From: CAZCVI01 sp964502145
GTDB lineage: Bacteria; Acidobacteriota; Aminicenantia; UBA2199
Direction of reading: 5' to 3'
NCBI GenBank assembly: GCA_964502145.1
Contig: CAZCVI010000004.1
Span: 166,095 to 230,094, forward strand
Length of the DNA stretch: 64,000 nt
Each line of letters begins with the position of its first letter. Position 1 is the stretch's first letter. Of this stretch, positions 10,497 through 22,800 are shown piece after piece. The notes beneath the pieces are model-generated. The model was not told the DNA's origin, searched no databases, and saw only the letters and a program-made list of their open reading frames with translations. Both the position numbers and the translations under genes were made by a program.

Positions 10497-13400
10497 ATGC
10501 TCATTACTAAATTTGAAGAACAAGTGGCCCAAAATCCCCAGGCTATCGCTATAAAAACTCAAAATGACCGGTTCACCTATGAAGAACTAAACCAATATGC
10601 CAACCGGATTGCCCAGCACATCAATGACCAGTGGCACTCTATGGGCAATAATAATATTGACAACCATAACAGAACCATCGGGCTTCTTTTTACCCATGGA
10701 GCCCATATGATTGCCGCTTTATTGGGAGTATTAAAAGCCGGTATGGTCTATGTGCCCCTGGCACCGGATTATCCCCAGAATCGCCTCTCCTATATGGTAA
10801 AGAATGCCGAAACCTGGTTGCTCCTCACCGATACCAGTAATGAAGCTAACGCCCAAAATGTGGCCAGGGAAAATAATATTCCCTGTCTCAATAGCGAAAA
10901 AATAGACCGGGGTGCTGTGGTCGCGAATCCGGTCAGAGAAATAGCCGGGAATAAACTCGCTTATATTATTTACACCTCTGGTTCCACTGGTTTACCCAAG
11001 GGTGTGCCTCAAACCCATGAAAACGTGTGGTATTACACCCGCAATTGGGTGAGGATTTTTTCTATCACCCCTGTGGACCGTTTAACATTGATCTCCTCTT
11101 TTTCCCATGATGGTGCTGTGCAAGATATATTCGCCACACTTCTCTCCGGGGCTACACTTTATCCATTCAGCCTCAAACGAGATCAAAGTGCCGGTTCCCT
11201 TGAGCTATCTGAATTCTTGATCCGGGAAAAAATATCCCTGTGGCATTCTGTCCCGTCATTATATCATTATTTTGTCAGCACTCTGACTGGCGCAGAACAA
11301 TTTCCCCAGCTTCGGTTTATTGTGTTGGGTGGTGAACCTGTATTGGAATATCATATCACTATGTTTCAAAAACATTTCCCCCATTCTATGCTGGCCAATG
11401 TATACGGGCAATCTGAATCTTCCGTCAGCTCTATATTTTTGGTTCGTCCCGAGGCGCCAGTGGGTAAAGTAGTGATTGGCAAAGCACTGGACCGGACAAA
11501 ACTATTTTTGATCAATGACTTGGGCAAAGCGGCCACGCCCCTTAAAACCGGTGAAATCGTGGTGGCGTCCGCGCATATTTCGCCCGGGTATTGGCGGAAC
11601 GAGGAAATCTCTAAAAAGGTGTTTACCCGACACCCGGAATTCGGCTCTCTTTATTGGACCGGGGACCTGGGGCGTTTATTGTTGAATGGGGATATTGAGT
11701 TTACTGGGCGGCGGGATACCCAGATTAAAATCCGTGGCTATCGTATTGAATTGGGAGAGATCGAATCCCTTCTTTTAAAACACCCATATATCAAAGAAGC
11801 CGTGGTGGCTGCTAAAAAAGATGTTGCTGGTGATTGGTTCTTGGTTGCTTATATTATTGTTAAAGAAGTGGCAGTTGTACAAGCGCCCAGAGTTCAGGAA
11901 TGGCGTGAATACTTGGCCCAATCATTACCTGATTATATGATTCCTGCTTATTTTGTCCATATGGAGTCTTTCCCTTTAACTACCAGTAATAAAATTGATC
12001 GCAAGGCCCTGCCTGACCCTGAAATTGGCAATCAGCAGGAGTATCTGCCGCCTACGAATGAAACAGAAATAAAATTGACCCGGCTTTGGTCTGACGTTCT
12101 CGTCTTGGCCGAGGATAAAATCGGTATTCAGAGCAATTTTTTTGAACTGGGTGGCCACTCTTTAAAAGCGGCGTCACTCACTTTAAAAATCCATAAAGAA
12201 TTTAATGCGCTTGTCCCCTTGGAAGAAGTTTTTAAAAGGGCGACCATCAAAGAATTGGCTCTATATATTCAGGCCGTTGAAAAAGAGTTGTATCTGACTG
12301 TCGCACCTGCTGAGAAAAAAGCGTTTTATCCATTATCTTCAGCGCAAAAGCGGTTGTATTTTCTCCAGATGATGGAAGAAACCGGGATCATGTATAATAT
12401 GTCCCAGGTGATGGTGCTGGAAGGAACTATTGCAATGGAAAGGCTGCAAGATACCTTTGAAAAGCTAATACAGCGACATGAAAATTTTAGAACTGCCTTT
12501 CTTATGATCGGTGAGCAATCCGTGCAGAGAATTTATGATCACGTGGCGTTTGCAATCGAATACCAGGATTTGTCTCCCACCCCAAAACCCGGCGAGGTGA
12601 TCTCCAGGGAACTGGCGGAAATGTTAATTAAAGACTTCATCCGTCCTTTTGATTTATCTCGTCCGCCCCTGTTACGAGTGGCAGTCGTGCGTTTAACAGC
12701 AAATGCCCATTTTTTTATGGTGGATATGCATCATATTATCTCTGATGGGACCTCTATGGGCGTATTGGTTAAAGAGTTCATGGAACTCTATGAAGCCCGG
12801 CCATTACCTGTGCTTCGACTTCATTACAAGGATTATGCCGTGTGGGAAACCAGCCACAAGGCGCAAATTGCCAAACAGGAAGCCTACTGGTTAAAGGAAT
12901 TTGCCGAAGAAATCCCCCTGTTGGCATTACCCCTTGATTATCCGCGCCCGCCACTTCAGCAATTTGCTGGAAATAGTGTCTATTTCACCGTGGACAGCCC
13001 GTATACCTTGGCTTTAAAAACCCTGGCATTGCAACAGGGCATGACATTGTACATGGTTTTATTGGCTGTTTACACTATCTTTTTAGCGAAAATCTGCAAC
13101 CAGGACGTTTTTGCCGTGGGCACACCGGTCGCGGGTCGCTCTCATGTAGATTTGGAAAAAATCATCGGCATGTTTGTGAATACTCTGGTTCTGAAAAATA
13201 ATCCTGCTGGAGAAAAGAACCTGCTTTTATTCTTGGGCGAGGTAAAAGAAAAAACATTACATGCATTTGCCAACCAGGACTACCAGTATGAAGAACTGGT
13301 CGAGCAGGTGGTGAAAAACAGGGAAACCAGCCGTAACCCGTTGTTTGATACCATGTTTGTCTTGCAAAACCAGGATATTCCGGTGTTAGAAAACCCGGAT

Positions 13401-16400
13401 TTGAAGTTGAAATACTATCCTTTTGAACGGTATACTGCAAAATTTGATTTAACCCTCATTTGCATTGAAATGGCAGGTCAATTGTATTGCACCCTTGAAT
13501 ACAGCACGATATTATTAAAACAAGACACCGTCCAAAAGTTTACCCACTATTTCCAAAAGGTTTTATCTTCCCTGTTGGAGAACCCCGCCCAACAAATATC
13601 CCAGGTTGAAATCATCTCCCTGGAAGAAAAAGAACAGATCTTATTCCAATTCAACACCACGGCTACCGAATACCCCAAAGACAAAACCATCCCGCAACTA
13701 TTTGCCGAACAAGCCCATCGAACCCCAGATTATATTGCCATCAGCGAACAAAAAACCGGGGGCTGTCAATTCACTTATGCTGAATTAAACAAAAAATCCA
13801 CTCAATTAGCCCATGTCTTGTTAGCACAAGGTGTTTCCCCCGACACCATTGTCGCCATCATGGTGGAACGTTCTATTGAAATGATCATCGGTATCCTCGG
13901 CATATTAAAAGCCGGTGGTGCTTATCTACCCATTGACCCCGACTACCCCGAAGATCGTAAACAATTCATGTTATCCGACAGCGCCGCCACCCTCCTTCTC
14001 ACCCCCCAATTCATTCAAGCCGCCACTCCCATACTTCCCAGAATTCCCATAACTCCCATAATTCCCACACCTCCCATAACTCCCATAACTCCCACAAATC
14101 TCGCCTACATCATCTACACTTCTGGCACCACCGGCCAACCCAAGGGAGTTTTAGTGACCCATGAGAATGTCGTCCGCTTATTCTTCAATGATAATTTCCA
14201 GTTTGATTTTAATGATCGTGATGTTTGGACGATGTTTCATTCGTATTGTTTTGATTTTTCAGTGTGGGAGATGTATGGGGCCTTATTATTTGGTGGTAAA
14301 TTGATTCTTTTTCCACGTTTGACTGCCATGGATACCGGGGGGTATGTGCAGATTCTTAAAAAAGAAACCGTGACCATCTTAAACCAGACACCTTCGTCAT
14401 TTTATCGTTTAATGGAAGACGCATTACAAATGTCTGATAAATCGCTGTATTTAAGATATGTTATATTCGGCGGTGAAGCCTTACAACCGCTGAAATTAAA
14501 AGAGTGGCACGTGAAATACCCGCAGACAAAATTAATCAACATGTACGGGATTACCGAGACCACCGTGCATGTGACCTACCAGGAAATAACCCACCAGGAA
14601 ATCGCGGCCAAGGTCAGTAATATCGGAAAACCGATTCCCACTTTACAGGTGTATATCATGGATGCATACGCACAGCTTTTACCCATTGGTCTGAGCGGCG
14701 AGATATACGTGGGTGGAGCCGGGGTCGCCAGGGGGTATTTGAATCGGCCCCAATTAACCCATGAGCGATTTCTCGCGCCTGCGACTCTGCCCTTGTTGGC
14801 TACAAAATATTACAAAACCGGCGATTTGGCCCGCTGGTTACCGGATGGCAGTATCGAGTATCTTGGCCGTATTGATCAGCAAGTGAAACTCCGTGGTTTC
14901 AGAATCGAACTGGGTGAGATAGAAAATAGTTTATTAAAACAAAACCAGATCAAAGAGGCGGTAGTGATAGTCAGTGAAAATGATAGCGGGGATAAGTGTC
15001 TGGTGGCCTATTTTGTGGCAGACATCGAGTTGAGCGGTACTGAATTGCGCGATTATCTGCTAAAAGAGTTGCCCGACTATATGATCCCTTCCTACTTTAT
15101 GCAATTGGAAAATATCCCGCTGACAGCCAATGGCAAGATTAACCAAAAGGTATTGCCCACCCCCGAATTTACGCCAATTTTAAACCATTATACGCCGCCT
15201 AATAATGACATTGAACGCCATTTGGCAGACATCTGGTCTGCCTTACTGGGTATAAAAAAGGAAAAAATCAGCGTCCATGATAATTTCTTTGCTTTGGGAG
15301 GCCATTCATTAAAAGCCACGACCATGATGGCCAGGATACATCATGTTTTGGGTATTAAAATTGATCTGGCGCAGATATTTAAGAAACAGACTATCAGAGG
15401 ATTGGCAGAATTTATTAAAACGTGTGCAAAAGAAAAATATCCGACCATTGAGGCCGCAGAAGAGCGATGTTATTATGAACTTTCCTACAACCAAAAGCGG
15501 CTCTGGTTTATCCAGCAGTTGGCTCCGCACAGTTCCGCGTATAATTTGCCGGGATTGGTTGTATTGGAACAGGCTGTGGACCAGAATAAAATTGAAAAAA
15601 CACTCCGGCGGCTCATCGCCCGTCATGATAGTTTCAGAACCCGTTTTATTTTCCTGAATGATGAACCCGTCCAGGTGGTGCAAAAGGAGGTGCGGGTGCC
15701 TCTTAAAATAATCGATTTATCCCCTCTACAGGCGGATGAAAAACAGCAAAAAGTGACGGCTATTTATGCCCATGAAATCTCTACGCCGTTTAACCTCGAA
15801 GAATTCCCTTTGTTCAGGGTGATACTTTTAAAACTGGATGAGTTCTCATGCGCGTTAATCTTTAATATGCACCATATTATCAGTGATGGTTGGTCTATAG
15901 AAATACTTAAAAACGAGTTTTTTCTTTTTCAAGCAGGGCTAGAACGCGAAATTATAACCGGAATTGCATTTAATCCCGAACCCTTAAAAATCCAGTACAA
16001 GGATTTTGCTGTTTGGTACAATACACAACTGGCTAACCGTGAGCTCAAAGCGAAGACCCATTCTTTTTGGAAAAAAAGGCTGGAGAATGGTGTGTCATCC
16101 GTGCAATTGCGGTTAGATAATCATAGAAAGGGCAATGAGCGAAAAGGCGCCCGGTATTTCTCCATGCTGGGGCAGGCCCAAACCTTAAAACTAAAACAAG
16201 CCGCGCGTGATTTTAATACCACCCTATTTGTCGTGATGTTTTCACTGTATATATTTTTGTTGCGGCGCTTTTCCGGCCAGGAGGAGATGGCCTGTTATAT
16301 TGTTAGTGCTGGCAGGGAGCAGGAAGCGTTGCTTCATATCATCGGTTTTTTTGTCAGTACGGAATTGTTTAAAATCCAGGTGGTCCCCACAGAATCTTTC

Positions 16401-16832
16401 GCCAATTTCCTCTCTCGTGTGAATGCAGAGGTGCTTGAAATTTTAGACCACCAGGGTTATCCGCTGGAATTGGTATTTGAGGAATTAAATATGAAGTACC
16501 CGGAAATTCACGTGTCTTTTAATATGCTCAACTTCGGAGACGCAGAACTGAGGGTGAGTACAAAAACAGAAACCGCTATGATTCAACCCAGTAGTGACTC
16601 GTATATGGCTGAAGTTAAATTTGACCTGGAACCCTACATTCGCGAATATAATAATGGGATTGAAATCAATTGGGCGTATAAAAAGGAACTCTACAACGAG
16701 GCCACTATTGAATACATGGTCACAGAATATACCAATCTGGTAGATTTTTTTATGGATGCGCCAGAAAAGAGTTTCAGTGACTACTGGGACGACCAATCCA
16801 CCCATACATTTTCAAGAAATGCAGATGAATAG
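10497..16832 (+). CDS. Nonribosomal peptide synthetase, A-T-C-A-T-C
   Basis: Two-module NRPS continuing the line of the upstream gene. An AGAGGA ribosome-binding site precedes the ATG. Domains: A1 (TSGSTG near 159), T1 (Ser555), C (HHIISDG near 745), A2 (TSGTTG near 1208), T2 (Ser1604), terminal C (HHIISDG near 1792). A1 has the unusual A5 motif YGQSE in place of YGPTE and closely resembles the first A domain of the next gene. A2 reads D-F-W-Q-I-G-M-V-H at the specificity positions, one change from the well-known threonine code, so threonine is the likely substrate. The A2 linker before the TSGTTG motif is a proline-rich tract made by 9-bp repeats. The C-terminal C domain matches the one ending the upstream gene, so both gene borders lie at the same C/A junction. 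No epimerisation or thioesterase domain. Confidence 0.96.
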   Translation: MLITKFEEQVAQNPQAIAIKTQNDRFTYEELNQYANRIAQHINDQWHSMGNNNIDNHNRTIGLLFTHGAHMIAALLGVLKAGMVYVPLAPDYPQNRLSYMVKNAETWLLLTDTSNEANAQNVARENNIPCLNSEKIDRGAVVANPVREIAGNKLAYIIYTSGSTGLPKGVPQTHENVWYYTRNWVRIFSITPVDRLTLISSFSHDGAVQDIFATLLSGATLYPFSLKRDQSAGSLELSEFLIREKISLWHSVPSLYHYFVSTLTGAEQFPQLRFIVLGGEPVLEYHITMFQKHFPHSMLANVYGQSESSVSSIFLVRPEAPVGKVVIGKALDRTKLFLINDLGKAATPLKTGEIVVASAHISPGYWRNEEISKKVFTRHPEFGSLYWTGDLGRLLLNGDIEFTGRRDTQIKIRGYRIELGEIESLLLKHPYIKEAVVAAKKDVAGDWFLVAYIIVKEVAVVQAPRVQEWREYLAQSLPDYMIPAYFVHMESFPLTTSNKIDRKALPDPEIGNQQEYLPPTNETEIKLTRLWSDVLVLAEDKIGIQSNFFELGGHSLKAASLTLKIHKEFNALVPLEEVFKRATIKELALYIQAVEKELYLTVAPAEKKAFYPLSSAQKRLYFLQMMEETGIMYNMSQVMVLEGTIAMERLQDTFEKLIQRHENFRTAFLMIGEQSVQRIYDHVAFAIEYQDLSPTPKPGEVISRELAEMLIKDFIRPFDLSRPPLLRVAVVRLTANAHFFMVDMHHIISDGTSMGVLVKEFMELYEARPLPVLRLHYKDYAVWETSHKAQIAKQEAYWLKEFAEEIPLLALPLDYPRPPLQQFAGNSVYFTVDSPYTLALKTLALQQGMTLYMVLLAVYTIFLAKICNQDVFAVGTPVAGRSHVDLEKIIGMFVNTLVLKNNPAGEKNLLLFLGEVKEKTLHAFANQDYQYEELVEQVVKNRETSRNPLFDTMFVLQNQDIPVLENPDLKLKYYPFERYTAKFDLTLICIEMAGQLYCTLEYSTILLKQDTVQKFTHYFQKVLSSLLENPAQQISQVEIISLEEKEQILFQFNTTATEYPKDKTIPQLFAEQAHRTPDYIAISEQKTGGCQFTYAELNKKSTQLAHVLLAQGVSPDTIVAIMVERSIEMIIGILGILKAGGAYLPIDPDYPEDRKQFMLSDSAATLLLTPQFIQAATPILPRIPITPIIPTPPITPITPTNLAYIIYTSGTTGQPKGVLVTHENVVRLFFNDNFQFDFNDRDVWTMFHSYCFDFSVWEMYGALLFGGKLILFPRLTAMDTGGYVQILKKETVTILNQTPSSFYRLMEDALQMSDKSLYLRYVIFGGEALQPLKLKEWHVKYPQTKLINMYGITETTVHVTYQEITHQEIAAKVSNIGKPIPTLQVYIMDAYAQLLPIGLSGEIYVGGAGVARGYLNRPQLTHERFLAPATLPLLATKYYKTGDLARWLPDGSIEYLGRIDQQVKLRGFRIELGEIENSLLKQNQIKEAVVIVSENDSGDKCLVAYFVADIELSGTELRDYLLKELPDYMIPSYFMQLENIPLTANGKINQKVLPTPEFTPILNHYTPPNNDIERHLADIWSALLGIKKEKISVHDNFFALGGHSLKATTMMARIHHVLGIKIDLAQIFKKQTIRGLAEFIKTCAKEKYPTIEAAEERCYYELSYNQKRLWFIQQLAPHSSAYNLPGLVVLEQAVDQNKIEKTLRRLIARHDSFRTRFIFLNDEPVQVVQKEVRVPLKIIDLSPLQADEKQQKVTAIYAHEISTPFNLEEFPLFRVILLKLDEFSCALIFNMHHIISDGWSIEILKNEFFLFQAGLEREIITGIAFNPEPLKIQYKDFAVWYNTQLANRELKAKTHSFWKKRLENGVSSVQLRLDNHRKGNERKGARYFSMLGQAQTLKLKQAARDFNTTLFVVMFSLYIFLLRRFSGQEEMACYIVSAGREQEALLHIIGFFVSTELFKIQVVPTESFANFLSRVNAEVLEILDHQGYPLELVFEELNMKYPEIHVSFNMLNFGDAELRVSTKTETAMIQPSSDSYMAEVKFDLEPYIREYNNGIEINWAYKKELYNEATIEYMVTEYTNLVDFFMDAPEKSFSDYWDDQSTHTFSRNADE
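14025..14096 (+). repeat. 9-bp repeat tract inside an NRPS A domain (8 units)
   Basis: Eight in-frame units of the pattern ACTCCCATA, encoding triplets such as TPI, LPR, IPI, IPT and PPI. It lies between core motifs A2 and A3 of the second A domain (residues about 1177-1200). The same 9-bp family forms hairpins between genes elsewhere in the window. Confidence 0.9.
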
Positions 16833-16875
16833 AATTCGCTACATAAAATGAGCTGAATAAAAGAGGATAAAGAAG

Positions 16876-19800
16876 ATGCTAATTAACAAATTTGAAGAAC
16901 AGGTTAAACGAAATCCCCAGGCGATGGCTATAAAAACATTGGCTGATGAGTTCACTTATGGGGCACTGAACCACTATGCCAACCGTATTGCCCATGCTAT
17001 CCAAATTACGTTTGCTTCAAGCAGCACACGCCGTAATACTGGAACCATCGGACTCCTCTTTGATCATGGTGCCCATATGATTGCCGCGTTATTGGGAGTA
17101 TTAAAAGCGGGGCTGGTGTATGTGCCACTGGCGCCGGATTATCCCCCTAATCGCCTCTCCTATATGTTAAAGAATGCTGAAACCTCGTTGATTCTCACTG
17201 ATAGAGCCAATGAAGCCAAGGCCAAGAACGCTGCCATAGAAAACAATATCCCATATATCACTATCTCTGAAATAGGGGAGGAAGCCACGGTGGCGGATTC
17301 GGCCCGGGATCTAGACGGCAATAAAGTCGCTTATATTATTTATACGTCCGGCTCCACCGGTTTACCCAAAGGTGTGCCCCAAACCCATAAAAATATCTAT
17401 TATTACATCCGCAATTGGGTGCGGATTTTTTCTATCACCCATGTTGACCGGATGACATTGATCTCCTCTTTTTCCCATGATGGCGCAGAGCAAGATATAT
17501 TCGCCGCACTCTTAACCGGGGCGACCCTGTATCCGTTTAGCTTAAAACGGGGTCAAAGTGCTGGATCATTTGAGCTTTCAGAGTTCTTGGTCAAGGAAAA
17601 ATTAACCCTGTGGCATTCTGTTCCTTCATTGTATCATTATTTTGTGAACTCTTTGACTGGCATAGAAAAGTTTCCCCTGCTGCGTTTTATTGTTTTGGGG
17701 GGTGAACCTGTTTTGGAATATCATATCACTATGTTTCAAAAATATTTCCCTCACTCCACGTTGGCCAACGTGTATGGGCAATCTGAATCCTCGGTTAATT
17801 CGATCTGGTTGGTTCGTCCTGATGAACCTGCGGGGCATGTTGTGATTGGGAAAGCTCTGGACTGTACCAAAATCTTTTTAATCAATGATTTTGGCAAAGA
17901 AGCCAAACCGTTAGAAACCGGTGAAATTGTCGTGGCCTCGCCCCATGTTTCACCCGGGTATTGGCGCAATGAGGACGCTTCCAAAAAGGTTTTTACCAAG
18001 GACCCCAAATTCGGCATGTTATATTGGACCGGGGATCTCGGTTGTTTGTTGTTGAATGGTGAGATTGAGTTTATCGGGCGTCGGGACACGCAGGTAAAAA
18101 TCCGTGGTTATCGCATTGAGTTGGGAGAGATAGAGACCCTTCTTTTAAGACACCCATCTATTAAAGAAGCGGTAGTGACTGCCAAAAAAGATGCGGCTGG
18201 CGAGTGGTTCCTGGTGGCGTATATAATCACCAGGGCAACTGCGGAATTTGAACCAACAGTTCAGCAACCGGTCACCGCGTGGCGTGAATATTTGGCCCAA
18301 GAATTGCCCGATTATATGATTCCTGCTTATTTTGTGCAAATGGAACGTTTCCCGTTAACTACCAGTAATAAAATAGATCGCAAGGCCCTGCCTGACCCTG
18401 AAATTGGAAATGTAAAGGATTATCTGCCCCCCACAAATGAAACTGAACGAAGATTAACGCAAATCTGGTCTGAAGTGCTTGCTGTAGCCGTGGACAAAAT
18501 CGGTATTCAGACCAACTTTTTTGAATTGGGTGGTCATTCTTTAAAAGTCGCGGCTCTCACGTTCAGAATCCATAAAGAATTTAATGCCAAGGTGCCATTG
18601 GATGAAGTGTTTAAGAGGTCCACTATCAAAGAATTGGCACTATATATCCAGGCAGTGGAAAAAGAGCTCTATCTGGCTGTTGAACCCTGTGAGAAAAAAC
18701 ATTTCTATCCGTTATCATCCGCGCAAAAACGATTGTTCTTTCTCCAGATGATGGAAGAAACCGGCACCATGTATAATATGTCCCAGGTGCTGGAGTTGGC
18801 AGGGAATATGGCGCTGGAAAGGTTGCAAGCGACGTTTGCCAAGTTAATACAGAGGCATGAAAGTTTTAGAACATCATTTCTGATGGTCGCTGAAGAACCT
18901 GTGCAGCGTGTTTTTGATCACGTGACATTTGCGATAGAGTACCAGTATTTGTCCCCGGAAGACGCGGTTGAGGACATAATTAAAGCGTTCATCCGTCCTT
19001 TTGATTTATCCCAAGCCCCTCTTTTACGCGTGGCAGTGGTGCGCGTGGCAGAAAACAGCCATTTATTAATGGTGGATATGCATCACATTATCTCGGATGG
19101 CACGTCTATGGGGTTGTTGATTAAAGAGTTTATGGATTTGTATGAAGCACGGCACTTGCACGATATCGGACTTCATTACAAGGATTATGCGGTGTGGGAA
19201 ACGCAGCGGAAAGCTGAAATCTTGAAACAGGAAGCCTATTGGTTGCAGGAATTTGCCGAGGAAATCCCCGTGTTGGAGTTACCGCTGGATTATATACGGC
19301 CACAGTTCCAGCAATTTGCTGGGAAGAGTTTGAGTTTTAATCTGGACAACTCGATCACTCGTGGCGCTAACGCGTTGGCGTTGCAGCGCGGTGCTACTTT
19401 GTACATGGTGTTATTGGCCGCGTACACTATCTTTTTAGCAAAAGTCAGTAACCAGGACGTTGTGGTTGTGGGAACACCTACAGCGGGTCGTCGTCATGCT
19501 GATTTGGAAGAAATCATCGGTATGTTTGTGAATACTCTGGTGTTAAAAAATGAACCAGTGGGCGAAAAAAGTATGGTTTCATTTCTGGATGAAGTCAAAG
19601 AAAAAACCTTAACTGTTTTTGCAAACCAGGATTACCAGTATGAAGAATTGGTAGAGAAAGTGATGAAATACCGGGATACCAGTCGCAACCCCTTGTTTGA
19701 TACCATGTTTGTGTTGCAAAATATGGATGCGCCAACTATCGAAAACCCTGAATTGAAGTTGCGACCCTTTCGTTATCAGCGGAATATTGCCAAATTTGAT

Positions 19801-22800
19801 TTAACCCTCCAGTGTGTGGAAATGAATGACAGCTTGTCGTGTGTTTTTGAATACAATACTGGACTCTTCAAGCAAGATACTATTCAACGATTCATTTATT
19901 ATTTCCAGCAGGTGTTATCCTCGGTGCTGGAGAACCCCATTCAAAAAATAGCCGCCATCGAAATCATTTCCGCCTCAGAGAAAGAGCAGATCTTATTGAA
20001 TTTTAACGCTACTGAAGCCGATTACCCCAAAGACAAAACTATTCATCAATTATTCAGCGAACAAGCCGCCCGTACCCCGGACAATATTGCCATTATCGGG
20101 CCCACAAGCACGGGGTGCCAATTAACGTATGCCGCCTTAAACACACAGTCCACTCAATTGGCAGGAATGTTAATAAAAAAGGGTGTTTTACCCGATACCA
20201 TCGTCGCCATCATGGTCGCACGTTCTATTGAAATGATCATCGGTATCCTCGGCATATTAAAAGCCGGTGGTGCTTATCTACCCATCGACCCCGACTATCC
20301 CGAGGATCGTAAACAATTCATATTATCCGACAGCGCCGCCACTATCCTTCTCACCCATCACCTTATCCAAGACCTCACTCCCATACTTCCCATACTTCCC
20401 ATAATTCCCATAACTCCCATACTTCCCATTCCTCCCATCACTCCCACCAATCTCGCCTACGTTATCTACACTTCCGGTTCTACCGGCACACCCAAGGGAG
20501 TTTTAATCGAGCATACCGCCGCCGTAAATGTATTATGGGCCATGCAAAGAGACTATCCTCTGTGCGCAGCAGATGCTTACCTGTTAAAAACATCCTATAT
20601 CTTTGATGTATCTGTAAGCGAATGTTTTGGCTGGTATATGGCCGGGGGTAGGGGAGTCCTATTGGAAAAAGGCGCTGAGAAAGACCCCGACATCATCATG
20701 GCAACGATGGCGCGACACCATATCAGTCATATTAATTTTGTGCCCTCCATGTTTAATGTATTTATAGAACAACTGACGCAGCATAATAAGCGTTGCTTAG
20801 CCCCGCTGAAATATATCTTTTTGGCAGGTGAAGTCCTTTTACCCAGAGTGGTGGAGAAATTCAGTGCATTTAACAGCACTATCAAATTGGAAAATATCTA
20901 TGGCCCTACTGAAGCTACTGTTTATTCCAGCCAGTATTCCTTAACCGCATGGCATGGGACAGGTCCGATTCCGATTGGCAAGCCATTGCCCAATGTGCAG
21001 CTTTATATTGTCGGGCAAAATGATTTATTGCAACCCATCGCTATTCCCGGTGAATTATGTATTGCAGGCACTGGTTTAGCAAGAGGTTATTTAAATCGTC
21101 CGACATTAACCCACCAGCAATTTTCCCCTAGTTTTCATCATGCCCATACCGCTAAAATTCTCTACAGAACCGGTGACCTTGCCCGATGGTTGCCTGACGG
21201 TAATATTGAGTTCCTCGGTCGTCTTGACCATCAGGTAAAAATCCGTGGGTTCCGTATTGAATTGGGTGAGATTGAAAACACATTATTCACCCACCCTAAA
21301 ATTAAAGAAGTGTTCCTCATCGCTGGGAAAAGCGACAGTGGCGATTCATATCTTTGTGCTTACTTTGTGACCAAAGAACCTGTCGCGATTGAGTCATCAG
21401 AATTAAGAGAATATCTGGCCCTGCGCTTGCCCGATTACATGATTCCAGCTTATTTTGTGCCTCTGGAGCACATGCCCTTGACCGCTAATGGCAAGGTGAA
21501 TCGCCGGGCGTTGCCAGAACCAGAAATACAAATGCAGGGTGGTTATACTGCACCCCGCACTCCGATTGAACTAAAACTAGTGGAAATTTGGTCCCTCTTG
21601 CTGGGACTAAAGAAAGAGATAATTGGTATCCACGATAATTTTTTTGAATTGGGCGGGCACTCCTTAAAAGCCACTACCATGATGTCGCGTATCCATAAAG
21701 CGCTCGATATCAAAATAGAGCTGGCACAACTCTTCAAAAACTCCACTATTGCCAGTTTGGCCAAGCTCATAGAAAAAACTGTGGCGACACGTTATACCCA
21801 AATTGAGCCCGTGGAAAAGAAGGAATACTATCCTGTATCCTCCGCTCAGAAACGGTTATATTTTCTCCAGATTTTAGACGAAACCAGCATCGGGTATAAT
21901 ATGCCCCAGGTCATAAAACTGGAGGGAACAATCCATAGGGAAAAACTGACTACTAGTTTTAATATGTTAATCCAGCGCCATGAAAGTTTCCGAACCGCTT
22001 TTTTTATGGTCGGTGAACATCCCGTACAGCGGGTTTATGATCATGTGCCCTTTGAAATTGGTCAGAGTGTGGCCCAGCTTTCTCAGATTTACCAGTTCAT
22101 TCGTCCATTTGATTTGGCAGTAGCCCCGTTGTTGCGCGTGGAATGGGTTCAAGTGGCTGAAGCCGAATCTCTTTTAATCGTGGACATGCATCATATTATC
22201 GCTGATGGGATTTCCATGGGTGTATTGGTTAATGACTTCATGGCTATTTATGAAGCGCGCGAATTACCAGAACTCCGACTCCATTACAAGGATTATGCCC
22301 AATGGGAGAATAATCGGCACGCCGATCTCACCCAGCAGGAAGCTTACTGGTTGCACGAGTTTAAAGGGGAGGTTCCCGTGTTGGATTTGCCGCTTGATTA
22401 TGTGCGACCCAAAGTGAAAGGTTTTGCCGGTAGTAATATCACTTTTTTCTTGGACAGTGCCAGTACAAGGGCATTAAATACTTTGGCGTTACAGCACGGG
22501 TCTACATTGTACATGATCTTGCTGACTGTTTACAGCCTCTTTTTAGCCAAAATTTGCAACCAGGAAACGGTTGTTGTGGGAACACCCACAGCCGGTCGCT
22601 CGCATGCCGATTTAGAACAGGTTATTGGCATGTTTGTTAATACGTTGGTGTTGAAGAATGAACCGGCTGGCAAAAAAAGTGTGTCTGCCTTCTTGAAAGA
22701 AGTCAGGGATAAAACATTAAATGGGTTTGCCAATCAGGACTATCAGTATGAAGAACTGGTGGAGAAAATAGTGCAGCACAGGGACACCAGTCGCAATCCC

